Positions 1 through 11,100 of a DNA stretch of 64,000 nt are shown here, piece after piece. This DNA comes from Blepharisma stoltei. Its lineage: Eukaryota; Ciliophora; Heterotrichea; Heterotrichida; Blepharismidae. The notes under the pieces are model-generated. The model saw only the letters and a list, made by a program, of their open reading frames with translations, was not told where the DNA came from and ran no database searches. The DNA lies in the NCBI GenBank assembly GCA_914767885.1, contig CAJZBQ010000039.1, forward strand, positions 805,692-869,691. The letters are read 5' to 3'. Made by a program: the position numbers and the translations under genes. The stretch's first letter is position 1. Each line of letters begins with the position of its first letter.

Positions 1-1132
1 TTGAGGGAGGTCTCAAAAGGAGCCACTGGAAGAGTTTGGGTTAAATTAAGTAGGAAGGCCAATGAACAGGTTTTATGAATTTTTCTTCTTTTCTTTCAAT
101 TTTCGGCACTACTTCTGAATTTTCTTCTGTGTTTCTCCTGGGATTTTCTTCTATGTTTTCTGGGCTTTCTTCTGAGCTTTTTTCTATGTTTTCTTCTGGG
201 CTCTCTTTTTAGGTTTACTTCTAGTTTACTTTCGGATTTACTTCTGGGTTTCCTTATGCGTTTCCTTCTGTGTTTTCTTCCGGCCTTATTCTGGTTTTCC
301 TTCTGCCTATCTCCTCAGCTATCTCTCTTTCCCATTAAACCCTTTTGGCTTTTCGAGCTCTCTGAATTTTGGCACACTTTTTACTTCTTTTTTTCCTCTC
401 ATTTATCTGCCTATATATTTTGAGATCCATATGGTTGCTCAAACCTTTGGCTCCAGCAGCAAAGCTGGAAACTTGAGAATTCAGCTCTAGCGATAAGCTA
501 GACCTCAGCTTGGCAATTCTTCTGTATATCACAGATTTGCCAAACTGAGGTTTGAATTGTCATTTGGGGATGACTTCGTGAGCTCCCTACTTGGTGGCGC
601 AGTAAAGGCTTGAGAAATCCATAAGATGCTCAAGCTATACTTGATATTTTAAATTCTATAATACTTGAATAAGTTGTTGAAATCAATTTCTTTATTACTA
701 ATCCAAAATAAAAAATATGAAATACTAATTTTATCTTAAATCCTTCCCATCTTTAAAAATATCGTACAATTCAAATTCTGATTTCGCTAAAATCTACTCT
801 ATAAGAATCCCTTATTTATAGGTAAATTCTCAATTAAATTGCATTAAAGCTTTAATAGAAGATATTGCTGCTGTATATAAAAAATTAAAATTATGTTCCA
901 ATTTGAAGTGGCTAATTTGGCTAATATATAAAAATATTGTTCCAATTTAAAGGATAATTAATTCATATTATTAATTAATAGAAATGAATATAACTCTATA
1001 ATATTGACACTATTTTTATCTTATTTTGCGCTCTGTAGAGCGATTCTAATCTAATATATCAATTAAAAAGATGAAATCGAGAGCAAAGCATTTACATTAG
1101 CAATATATAAATATCAATCATCAAAGTTTTAT
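1..1132. other. Gene-poor left edge
   Basis: No gene is supported here. Positions about 80-310 are a degenerate pyrimidine-rich repeat built from units like TTTTCTTCTGGGTTT. Positions about 894-955 carry two degenerate copies of the MITE-2 terminal motif (TTCCAATTTGAAG and TTCCAATTTAAAGG), suggesting a decayed MITE-2. The rest is AT-rich. Confidence 0.5.
80..310. repeat. Degenerate pyrimidine-rich tandem repeat
   Basis: The plus strand is almost purely C/T with a loose 12-18 bp period (TTCTTCTGGGTTT and variants). No long open frame uses it on either strand. It may be a promoter- or terminator-proximal polypyrimidine tract or a decayed microsatellite. Confidence 0.5.
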
Positions 1133-2488
1133 TTAATGAAGGAAAAGTCCAATAATTAATGAAATTCCAAGCACAATCCCCGAGCTCTCATCAGAATCTC
1201 CACTATCTCCATTATACAGCTTTTTAGCATATACATAACTAGAATCTGCTGTATTTAGCACACATTTTTCACTTCCTATTATATAATTATACTCCTGGAA
1301 ATACACTGTCCAATAATAGTAAGCGTTGAAGTTATTTTCGTCCCAATAATCCTTTATGCAGTTCAATTCTTCTCTTCTCCCTGTATTACATTTTAAAATC
1401 GCTTCACTTGAATACCATTTGGCTCTAATACTTAACAAAGACAATCCTGGGCCGTCTCCTATGAATAAATTGCAATATGCATTTCCTTCAGAATTGTAGC
1501 CACACGCACAATATTGATTAGCGACATAAGGTGGGTTAAAAAAATTGTCTGGCTTAGAAGTACAATCACTTTGATCACTACTACACAATGAAGCTGGCTT
1601 TGAGTCTGAGACTTGCAAGCTTGTACAGTAATAATTACCATCTGCTCCATTTTGGGCACAGGTCGTGTATTTGCATAGCATGCTTTGCTGATTATATAGC
1701 CCGTTCCTATCTATAGATCGGGCTATGTCCAATTTTTGCTGGGACACTTGAGGAGTTGTCTGCGTCAATTTTTGGGTGACGAATCAACTCCCCGTTGGCA
1801 AATAGCTACCATATAGTGATTTGCCAACTCGGGGAGTTGACTCGTCACCTCGAAGTGACGCAGACAACCCCCGAGTTTCCCGGCAAAGATCGGGCATAGC
1901 CCGATCTATAGCTGAGAACGGGCTATAGCAATATCCAACAGGAGAGTGAGGGTCAAATGAAAATACTTCATAGCAAGTATTAGTTTCAGGAAGCTCTGAC
2001 GTGACATTGCAGGCACCATTTTGAACGCAGTCGTAGTCGCTTGAACACCCTTTTTGGCCAATTTCTATTTGGGGACTGCATATTCCTTTAATGCAAGAAT
2101 TTCCTGGCATGCATTGATATAATGATGTGCAGAAGTGGCTCGCTGAATATCCTTGGCATATTCCGTTAGCGCAGTTAGAAGCGGAAAAACCATTATAGCA
2201 GTCCGCATTTGTTTTGCATTTTTCGCCGACAAAGCTCTGGCCAAAGCTAAGAACTGCATCTGTGCAGGTTTTATTATTGGACTCGTCTGCATATACACAA
2301 AGCTTATTATCTGGGCATTCTCTTGCATAAGAAGTAGAGGCTTCTTTATTATTATAAAGGCAAGTGTTAGCAGTAAAAGCCATAGAAGGAGGCTTACAAA
2401 TGTAGCTTGGACATAGATTTGAGCTTAAAACTGGAAGGTAAAGAAGTGCGAAATGGAGGAGAAAAAAAGTGTGAATCTTAAAGTCCAT
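1133..2488 (-). CDS. Cys-rich secreted, probably GPI-anchored protein (copy 1), IES-interrupted
   Basis: About 374 residues after removing the 231-bp insertion at 1697-1927. Seen: an N-terminal hydrophobic signal (residues about 5-22, ending near LSSNLC), many Cys in EB-module/Dickkopf-like spacing (for example GEKCKTNADC, CSSDYDCVQNGAC), and a C-terminal Gly/Ser/Asp-rich linker followed by a hydrophobic tail (GIVLGISLIIGLFLH) with nothing after it, which fits a GPI-attachment signal. It is a close paralogue of the gene at 3326-4459 in the same orientation. Joining at one TA gives GGA TAT TGC TAT AAT CAG CAA AGC, in register with the intact copy's GGA GAT TGC AAC AAT AAT CAA AGC. Without removal the frame ends early in the insertion. 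A surface-coat role is inferred only. Confidence 0.8.
1697..1927. mobile_element. 231-bp TA-bounded hairpin IES
   Basis: It is flanked by TA (1695-1696 and 1926-1927). The termini are inverted: TAGCCCGTTC at the left and GAACGGGCTA at the right. Inside are further inverted arms (GTTGTCTGCGTCA / TGACGCAGACAAC; CAACTCCCCG / CGGGGAGTTG; GGCAAAT / ATTTGCC; GATCGGGCTAT / ATAGCCCGATC), so nearly the whole element folds into stacked hairpins. The paralogous gene at 3326-4459 lacks it. Excision with one TA retained restores the host frame. Confidence 0.85.
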
Positions 2489-3325
2489 TTCTGAATTTAT
2501 TCAACAATAAGATATTAGATATAAAAATATAAATGCTTTCAACAAATAGCGAAATTGTTGATATTTAATAATGCAGTAATTTTTTAAAAATCATTTTTGC
2601 AAACAATATTGCTTTAAATATAGATACAAACTCATCTATGACTCAAGCTCAGTAGCGATCTGTTTAATTTTAGATACATTCTGACCTATCCCCGTCAAAA
2701 TGCCTGCTTGCTTACTTGAGTTTTTATCATGCTGCCAATTTACTTTTAAAATTCTATTTGAATTTAGTTAAAATAGAATTGCCAAATATCATCATTTATA
2801 AATTATTTCCACATTAAATAATATAATTGGTCTCGTTTTATTACTATATTCTATCTCATTGTAATCAGAGTTAATTTTTATGAAATCCCTAAATCTATAT
2901 TATTTGAGAAAAGACGAATCCTGAAATCCCTACAGATATCTAAGAATTAAATCTATTTATCGAAATTTTTTCGTCTCAGTAATCTCACGTGCAGCTACAT
3001 GATAAGCCGTGTAGTGCTAAGGATGGAACAAGGTGCTTCAAAGTCTGATGGAGGGGCTTTTTATAGTCTTAAATAAGGATAATGCTATAATATATCTATG
3101 GTAATAAATAGTTTTCATTACAGCTGCTTCTAAATGATAATTCTGTATAAATGAAATAAAATTGTAATTTTCTAATTAACCTCAATTATATTTCTCGGAG
3201 TTTCATGGTTCTATTCAACTATTGAATTTTATTCGGTGGGGTTCTTCGCATATTGATAAAAGTATAGAATCGGAAATAAAGCATTTATATTAGTGATGTA
3301 TAAGACTTAGTAATAGTAGTATTAT
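2489..3325. other. Intergenic AT-rich spacer
   Basis: It separates the two Cys-rich paralogues and should hold the promoter of the 1133-2488 gene and the 3' end of the 3326-4459 gene. No coding frame, RNA gene or recognisable repeat was seen. Confidence 0.5.
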
Positions 3326-4459
3326 TTAATGAAGGAAAATTCCAATTAATAAAGAAATTCCCAAAATTCCCCCTGAGCTATTCTCATCAGAATCTCCACT
3401 ATCTCCAGCCTCTCCATCATACAACTTTTTAGCATATACATAACTAGAATCTGCTGTATTTAGCACACATTTTTCACTTCCTATTATATAATTATATTCC
3501 TGGAAATATGTTGTCCAATAATAGTAAGCTTTGAAGTTTTTTTCGTCCCAATAATCCTTTATGCAGTTAAATTCTTCTCTTCTCCCTGTATTACATTTTA
3601 AAATTGCTTCACTTGAATACCATTTGGCTCTAATACTTAATAAAGACAATCCTGGACCGTCTCCTAAGAATAGATTGCAATACGAATTTCCTTCAGAATT
3701 GTAGCCACACGCACAATATTGATTTGCAACATAAGGTGGGTTAAAAAAATTGTCTGGCTTAGCAGGGCATCTATTTTGATTAACATCACACAGCGAAGCT
3801 GGTTCTGGGTCAGAGACTAGCATCTCTGTACAGTAATAATTGTAATCAGCTTTATTTAAGGCGCAGGTCGTATATTTACATAGCATGCTTTGATTATTGT
3901 TGCAATCTCCAACAGGAGAGTGAGGCTCAAATGAAAATACTTCATAGCAAGTGTTAGTTTGAGGATTACCCGATGTGACATTACAGGCACCGTTGTTTAC
4001 GCAATCAAAGTCAGATGAACACCCTTTTTGGCCAATTTCTATTAGAGGAATGCATTGCTTATTAATGCAAGAATTCCCTGGGTAGCATTGATAGATTGAT
4101 GTACAACTTTGGCCCATTGGAGTTCCTTGACAAGTTCCGTCAACGCAGCCAGAGGAAACACCTTTAAAGCAGTCTTTATTTGTTTTGCATTTTTCACCTA
4201 CCCAGCTATGGCCAAAGCTAAGAGTTTCATCTTCGCAGGTTTTATTATTAGACCCAGTAGCGTATTTGCAAAGCTTATTACCTGAACATTCTCTAGCATA
4301 ATAAGTTAAAGCTTCGTTAGTATAATAAAGGCAAGTATCAGCAGCAAAAGCCATAGAAGAAGGCTTACAAATGTAACTTGGGCACGGATTTGAGCTTGCA
4401 ATTGGAAGGTAAAAAAGCATGAAATGGAGAAGCAAAAATGCTCGAAACTTAAAATCCAT
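3326..4459 (-). CDS. Cys-rich secreted, probably GPI-anchored protein (copy 2), intact
   Basis: An uninterrupted 377-residue frame. Seen: signal peptide (hydrophobic FLLLHFMLFYLPIASS), about 30 Cys in paired modules (CKTNKDC, CSSDFDCVNNGAC, CKYTTC, CACGYNSEGNSYC), and a C-terminal GDSGDSDENSSGGILG linker plus short hydrophobic tail, consistent with GPI anchoring. It is very similar to the 1133-2488 gene over its full length, so the pair is a tandem duplication, and it gives the insertion-free reference for that gene's IES. Start chosen at the ATG preceding the signal peptide. Function unknown; a ciliate surface protein is the most likely role. Confidence 0.85.
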   Translation of the reverse strand: MDFKFRAFLLLHFMLFYLPIASSNPCPSYICKPSSMAFAADTCLYYTNEALTYYARECSGNKLCKYATGSNNKTCEDETLSFGHSWVGEKCKTNKDCFKGVSSGCVDGTCQGTPMGQSCTSIYQCYPGNSCINKQCIPLIEIGQKGCSSDFDCVNNGACNVTSGNPQTNTCYEVFSFEPHSPVGDCNNNQSMLCKYTTCALNKADYNYYCTEMLVSDPEPASLCDVNQNRCPAKPDNFFNPPYVANQYCACGYNSEGNSYCNLFLGDGPGLSLLSIRAKWYSSEAILKCNTGRREEFNCIKDYWDEKNFKAYYYWTTYFQEYNYIIGSEKCVLNTADSSYVYAKKLYDGEAGDSGDSDENSSGGILGISLLIGIFLH

Positions 4460-5621
4460 TTCTGAATTTATTCAACAGAGATATTTATGCGTTAAAATAT
4501 GAATTTTGATTAAATTATATAAGAATTAAGCTTTGCCTCTATAGCAAGTAAAAATAGGCCAATTCAGCAAATAGCAAAATTGTTGATATTTAATTGTATA
4601 TTCTATTTCTTTCTGGTCACAATAAATATTTTCAACTTTAAGGAAAATAATAAATTTTAAATTAGGCTAAGAATATATAATATTTTATTGCTATTATTAA
4701 AAAGTTGTATTTAAAAGGATATAAATTAAGAAAAATTAAAAATTGCAAAACCACTTTAAAAATATTATAGTAAATTCAATTAAAATTTTTTAGAAAAGAA
4801 ATTATAGATAAACTATTGAAAAAATAGTTGAAAAATGCATTATCTTTTTTACTTTAGACGACATATCTTTAACAAAATGGCATCTTTTTAAAATTAAAAT
4901 CCATTTTATACTTTATTTGGATGAAATTACCACTAAAAATTGTTATATTTGATAAAATAAAATAATATGAGAGATGATTATTTGATTTTAAGTTATTTTA
5001 GCTTGCTGGGCGAAACTAATAAAATAGGTTTATTCAATACTGACTTTACTTACATTAAGCCATCGCAATCTAAATTATGAGTTTACTTCAAGATTCAAGG
5101 AAATTTATATACTTAAAGCAAAAATAACTATGAATTAATAAAAAAAAATAGCAAAGCATCAACTTTTATATTATGTATCTATGAAACTTTATTGGTGAAA
5201 ATGCTCAAATTTTTACTATAAATAACTTGAAAACTGTTTATTCTTCAAAATAATTTTTAGCTTGTTTTAAAGATTTCAAGCAAAAATTTTAAGAAATTTA
5301 AGCCCTTATTAGCTAAATAGAATCAATATTTTATAGAAAATGCTCTTAATTTTTCTTATAAATAATAAATCATACAATATGCAAAAGTATATATAAAAGT
5401 AAGATATCCGACCTCAAAACTTATAAATCTATATATACAGAAGATCCTAAAAATAGTGAAAATTGTTAATCTTAATATTTTAATAAGTTTTAAGGAAAAT
5501 CACTATTAAAAACCTCGAAAAATAATTCTAATTCATTTTTTTGTGCATTTTCCCCTGCTAATATTCGTCATTAATTCTATTGGAGCAAATAACATTTTTT
5601 ATAAAATTAAAGATTCCAGCT
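4460..5621. other. Divergent AT-rich intergenic region
   Basis: About 1.2 kb between the minus-strand Cys-rich gene and the plus-strand PP2C gene, so both promoters should lie here. It is strongly AT-rich. No conserved motif, RNA gene or repeat stood out. Confidence 0.5.
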
Positions 5622-7085
5622 ATGAGCACTGTTGCACTACCAGAGCTAAGACACTCAAGAAGTTTAAGGAAATTGCCAGACCAAGAGATCCGGCTGAGAA
5701 GAACTCCTCGATTACTCACTTTACCAAGCAACTGTCCTTCTCCAAAAAACCCGAATATCCTAACCCCAACCCCAAGCCTCCATTTCATAGACAACCAGCT
5801 TTTACCCTCAAGAGCCCAACATCATAAAAATGCTCTCAAAGAGAGCTTGCCTAACTCTTTCCTTTCTCAAAATATTCTATTAATTACTAAATAATTTTCT
5901 TATATTTTAAAATTTATTTTTATAAGCAGATTAAGCCTTTTAGCATCTCCCAAGAGCACCGAGCCAAACTTTCTACGAACTCATATGGTGTTTCCAAAGC
6001 ATATGCAGTAATCACACATCCTGGCCTGGTCCGAAACTACAACGAAGATAGGGCCTGTATCAGTATCAACATGCTAAAAAAGCAGTCAAACTCCGACAAG
6101 TCCCTTCCAAAGTGCTCATACTTCAGCATTTTTGATGGCCATGGCGGTTCATCATGCGCTGATTTTTTAAGAAATAATTTACATCAGTACATTATCCAGG
6201 AAGAAAGTTTTCCTTCAAACCCCAAACAAGCTATAGAAAAAGCCTGTTCCAAGGCTGAGCAAGAATTTATGAAGCGAGCGCAAGGCGAAGTTGTAGACTC
6301 CTCAGGGAGTTGCTGTATCTTTGCCCTATTTGTAGGAGACATGTGCTATGTAGCAAATGTTGGAGACTCACGAGCAATTTTAAGCTGTGAAAGAGGGAGC
6401 AAAGTTAAAGCGCTGTCTCGCGACCACAAGCCTTCAGATGAGGTTGAAAAGTGTAGAATAATTGACGCTGGAGGGTCTTTATATCAGACTCCGTTTGGCT
6501 ACAATAAGTTTGGCCCTGTTAGGGTCAACCCAGGCAGACTTTCAGTTTCCCGCACATTTGGAGACATTGAAGCGAAAATCCCAAGCATGGGTGGGATCCC
6601 AAATGTGATTAGTTCAGTACCCGAAATAATGTCTTTTAAAATTACTGATGAATATGATTTTATTATCTTAGGATCAGATGGAATTTTTGACCAGTTGACT
6701 AATAAAGAAATGCCGTCGAAGCCGGCAACACTTGCCCTAGGAGCGCCATGGTGATCGAAGCAGGTCGACCCAGCGACTTGTAGGCCCGATAAGACGAAAG
6801 GCGAGCGGAAGATCTGGGTAGAGTCTACCCCGTAGTGGACGTTAAGCGTTATAAATTCTAAGTAAGTAACTAACTAATAAAGAAATAATAACTCAAGCGT
6901 GAAGAGCAGATTGCTGGGAGAGTGAAAATATTCACCACCGATGTGGCGCTGCAGTCGAATCAATAATACAGCTGGCTTTTGAAAGAAGAGCTACAGATAA
7001 TCTCACAACTATGATGATCGCTCTCAAAGGGTTCAAAAAAGCAGCGAAAAGTAGATTAAGACACAGGATTACCCCTGTTGTTTAG
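5622..7085 (+). CDS. PP2C-family Ser/Thr protein phosphatase, interrupted by two insertions
   Basis: After removing 5890-5924 and 6712-6886 the frame is 417 residues ending at TAG. PP2C motifs appear in order: RNYNEDR, FDGHGG, GDSR, LSRDHKP, VSRTFGD, GSDGIFD and TDNLTTMMIAL. The Asp/Gly residues of DGHGG, SDG and TDN are the expected Mn/Mg ligands, so the enzyme should be active. The N-terminal ~90 residues are basic and low in conservation. Start at ATG 5622 because no earlier in-frame ATG is seen. An in-frame TGA near 6899 (TQAWRADCW) reads as Trp. The second insertion falls between the SDGIFD and TDN motifs, so without removal the catalytic domain would be cut. Its substrates cannot be told from sequence. 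Confidence 0.9.
5890..5924. other. Putative 35-bp TA-bounded IES
   Basis: A short A/T-only stretch between TA 5888-5889 and TA 5923-5924 in the PP2C gene. It contains in-frame TAA codons and is not GT-AG, so it is not a standard intron. Removal joins ATT ACT AAG CAG ATT AAG, keeps the PP2C frame and makes the total CDS divisible by three. The exact TA choice is inferred. Confidence 0.6.
6712..6886 (+). mobile_element. 175-bp truncated SINE-like insertion (family S1) in PP2C
   Basis: It is flanked by a perfect 14-bp duplication ACTAATAAAGAAAT (6698-6711 and 6873-6886). It ends in the family tail (GTAGTGGACGTTAA, then AAGTAAGTAACTAAC). The same sequence, reverse-complemented, occurs at about 34130-34260, and the tail also at about 29690-29735. 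The long duplication, shared 3' end and variable 5' truncation are typical of target-primed retroelements. Removing it with one duplicate restores the PP2C frame. Confidence 0.85.
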
Positions 7086-7326
7086 TAATATTAAAAGTTA
7101 ACTTATAATTAAAATTGAGTTTTAAGTACTTTTAATTATTATTCTGCAGATTAGATTTTTATTGAACAAAACACGGATTTATAATATGCAAAAATAAGGA
7201 TCTGACCTTATAAGTATTATTTGAAATTTTAAATAAGATTCAAGTCCATTGTGCTATTTCTGAAGAGCATGCTCTTTATTGAAATATTTTCTTTAACTTC
7301 TTGTTGAAATTATTATACTTATAACC
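7086..7326. promoter_or_regulatory. Short intergenic spacer upstream of the four-helix membrane protein gene
   Basis: About 240 bp, AT-rich, between two co-directional genes. It must contain the PP2C 3' end and the next promoter. No specific element is recognisable. Confidence 0.35.
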
Positions 7327-7875
7327 ATGGCAAAAGGAACTGAAAACCTTATTAAGCGAAGCATGATTGACCAGAACCGGAAGCTCACAAAAATAGAGTC
7401 ATGCTGCTTTATAGTCTATTTCATTTTGGTTACCACATTTGTATCAATCGTGATATCTACTGTTGCAACAATTTTGATTACAGTAGCCTATGTCTTCCCA
7501 AACTTAATTACAGGAGTAATCGGACTTTATGGAGCTCTGAAATCACATGTCAAAGTCATGAAAGTTTATCTGGGATTTATTATTGGGTTGGTTTGTCTTA
7601 ATATAGCATCAATAATTTTATCGATTATTTTCGTGTGTCTTTTGGCAGCTAATTATGGAGATGAGAAATGCAGCTCGACGATTGATGAGAATTGCAGCTT
7701 TACGGACGTCATTATTATTGTGCTCATGGTCATGCTGTGCTTAAATGTGGTTATTTCAGTATGCTTGCTGTTTTTATGCTATGTGTCGTATCATCACGGA
7801 AAGGAACTAAATAGCACTTTTATGTCAATGGAGAAAAGAGAAACTGACACAAAAGGAGATGAGCTCGGATATTAA
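7327..7875 (+). CDS. Four-helix membrane protein, uncharacterised
   Basis: A 182-residue uninterrupted frame. Four hydrophobic segments are visible at about residues 27-52, 54-70, 79-107 and 127-152. A short loop between the third and fourth contains paired Cys (KCSSTIDENCS), a tetraspan-like topology with a small extracellular disulphide loop. The C-terminus is charged (KRETDTKGDELGY). The Cys-Cys-Gly motif of true tetraspanins is absent, so family assignment is withheld. It lacks insertions and ends 258 bp from the convergent gene A. Confidence 0.75.
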   Translation: MAKGTENLIKRSMIDQNRKLTKIESCCFIVYFILVTTFVSIVISTVATILITVAYVFPNLITGVIGLYGALKSHVKVMKVYLGFIIGLVCLNIASIILSIIFVCLLAANYGDEKCSSTIDENCSFTDVIIIVLMVMLCLNVVISVCLLFLCYVSYHHGKELNSTFMSMEKRETDTKGDELGY

Positions 7876-8132
7876 AATCATATAGCTAATTATAACTTAG
7901 AATTTCTTTCAAAATTGACTAAATATTTATTTTAATTATCAAGAGTGTCTATAAAACTAAAGATTAATAAAAAGCTTGATTGCCCCATAATTAGTAAAAA
8001 TAATCAGTCTTATTTTACTTAAAATAAATTATATCACTTTATAGCAAAAGAAAGTTTTATATAAGCAGCTTTCATGCTCTTCAGTGAGTATACTAAAATT
8101 AACGAAATTAAGAAAGTCTTCACAGATAAAAT

Positions 8133-11100
8133 TTATTTAAAATCCTTTGCTTTTATATCAAGTTCATTTTCATTTTCAACTCTTGAAATTTCATAAAATG
8201 TTTCGTCTTGCTGTTTTTCTTCGCTATCTTGTGGGGTACAATAAAGTTTATCGACCCAATTTTCCGCATTTCTTTTTAACATGCAATAAAAATGACGATA
8301 AATTTATTAAGATTTCGTTTGACGTTCACTATCAGGTTGCCTGCTGCTACTGATGCCTTCAACACTGCTCTGGGGTAAATTCACGCCATCTTGCTCCGAC
8401 CACCAAAGTATGGGCTCCTTTGACTTTGTTTCACAATGAGGACGCCAATCTTGAAGTTTGGGCTTCGAGGACTTTTTTTTGAGCTGTATAACCTACTTGG
8501 ATCCGTTAGTCACCTTGGATAGGTGGTGCCCTCTGGAAGATTCGGTTCTCTAATATGAAGAAGAAGGTTATCCCTACCCTACAAGTTTTAATTGCTTCGT
8601 CATAGCATCCCAATGCTTTATTGTGCCCAAGGCGCAACTCTCTAATATGAGAGAAAATTTTCCACCAGACTCTTACTTCCCTTATAGTTGGGGGAAGCCA
8701 AACCTCACAATTAAATATCAAGAGATAAAAAGACCAGAAAATATCGAGCTATGCTCTAACTTAATTATGCATTTCTTTTTAGCACACCCATGAATATTTG
8801 CCTCATATTTTGACCAATAACTTCATTTACGTCAAAATCCACAGATTCTATTTGGGCAGATCGGTCTTTGACAATAGAAAATATCTTCTCTCCTCCTTTG
8901 ATTACCACATGACTATTTTTTTTATGCTCAAACAAACCATCATCAAAGCCATCCATAACCTTTCTCGTAAACTTGCGCCTAAGAAATGGCACAACATTGC
9001 TGAGAAGCTGAATTCCAGCTCCAAACATTTTTAGTACCCAATAATAAATAAAATAAGCGTTAACAATGATAATGACAATAAAAAAGACAACCTTCGTTGC
9101 TTCGTCTAAAGCATCTGTAAGATGGCTAATATTAGCACTAGCTTAAAAATTGAAAATCCTTTGCAATTCATTATGGACTACCTCCACCTGCAATACCCCT
9201 TTGCCTTGCTCACCAATTCGCACGCAACTTTACAAAGGGACTCCTGCCCGACGTGGGGAGATGGTGCTCTGTAATGTGTGTCAGGCTAGGTTTTACTTAT
9301 TTTAGTGGAGGTTATAGATGTGAATATGGCTCGACCGTTGAGCCTACCGGGAGATTTTTGATGATCTTAATTAAGTTAAGTAAGGGTTAAAGTTTTCTAG
9401 TCGACTCTCAGCCAAAAGGAAGCCAAAAGTTAAGGTATAACCCCTGATTCCACTCTGGAGAACTAGATTGGCCATGAATAGCATCTAGCTCTCCCAGGAT
9501 ATCCCTTCCAACTCTCGGACCATTCCCTCCAAGGAAAAATTTTGTAGTCAGCTCTTGGCATTGAGCTTTACCAAACTGGCCAAGTACAGATCCCGAACGC
9601 CATCCTCCCTTTCTAGAGGTCCCTACACACTTGTGGGATGCCTGCCACAGGATTTAAGTGGGTTGGCTCACCGCGCCCATTTTAATGTACAATATTTGTA
9701 AGATAGTAAAGTCCACAATAAATTGTGATAGTGGCAACTAAGATTGATCTAATTTCCATACGATTTAAAGCTCTACCATCATATGGCTTATTTTGTGCTT
9801 GCATTATTAGACAGAGGAGTAGCAAAACCATGACTGTTAATGCTTGGATATCTGTAGAAATGTTTTGCAGAAATACGGAGCAGCAAACTATAAGGATTTT
9901 TCTATATAAAATCAAGAATTCCCAATAAAATGCATTGGTTTTATAGCCATTAAAAAGGAACCCAAAGCGCAGCCGAATGCTCAAAGTGTCAAGCTTTCTT
10001 CTATTTTTGAATAAAAAATAAAGAGTAATCGTAGGTATTCCGATTCCCCACACAATAATGGCTGGTATTGACACTGTAAAAATATAAAACATATGATTGC
10101 CGTCCCAGCACCTTATATTAAGATTATCTACAAGCCAAAATTCTCCAGCCTCAATTTCTCTGCAGCTAAATGAAGAAAACATCGATTTCACCAAATTTGG
10201 GTGAATTAAAAATAATAAAATAACGACTGTAGATATAAAATCATTGAAAAACGACTCAAAACTCTTCCTATATCATTTTATAAAAGTCCAGAATAAAAAC
10301 GACCCACAGCCTATCATTATAGGAATCAAACTCATTATCATCAATTTTTTGAAATACACTTTTTTATTGTCTTTTCCGGTATTCAAAAAACAGTCAAAAG
10401 AAAAGATTTCGTCACTTACAGATCCTGCATTAGTCTGTATAGAAAATATATTTAATACTGTATCAGGCCATGATAAATTAAAAGTTGTAATAAGGACCAC
10501 AAGCTGCAAATAATTCACAAAAATTTTTATGTAGACTGATTGTAGGGATTTTGGTTTGTAGGCCGAGTTTCGGGTGGTTCTTACCATAATAGCGCCTAGC
10601 AAAATAGCAGCAGCTATAACACCTATTATGCGAAAAGAGTTAGATAACTCTCCTGGACATTTCCCACAAGTATTTGCACTTATTATAGAATATCCATTTT
10701 CACATGCTTGGCACATATTTCCTGTATAGCCTTTTTCGCAGAGACCAGTCAGTGATAAATTTGGTGGGCGAGGAGACCCTTTGCATGATGATTCTCTTGG
10801 ACATGCCCAAAAAGTGCTTGACATATTGGAAGATCTTCAATAACCTGCTCGAGGAACCATTGTTCAGTTCCCATAGCATTTTGCTTGACTGGGGCATTCT
10901 ATGCATTGAGTGCTCGAGCCATTCAAGCTATAGCTTCCTTTGTCACAGACTTGGCAGTTTAAACCTATTGTAGCCTCTCCAACTACACATTTCCTTAATG
11001 TAATATTTACATTTACTTCAGAAACGTAAAAAATTTGGCTATTTTTGCTGCTGCTTTCATCTATCCCAGTTGAAGGTATTTTTATAGTAATCTCAGAGCC

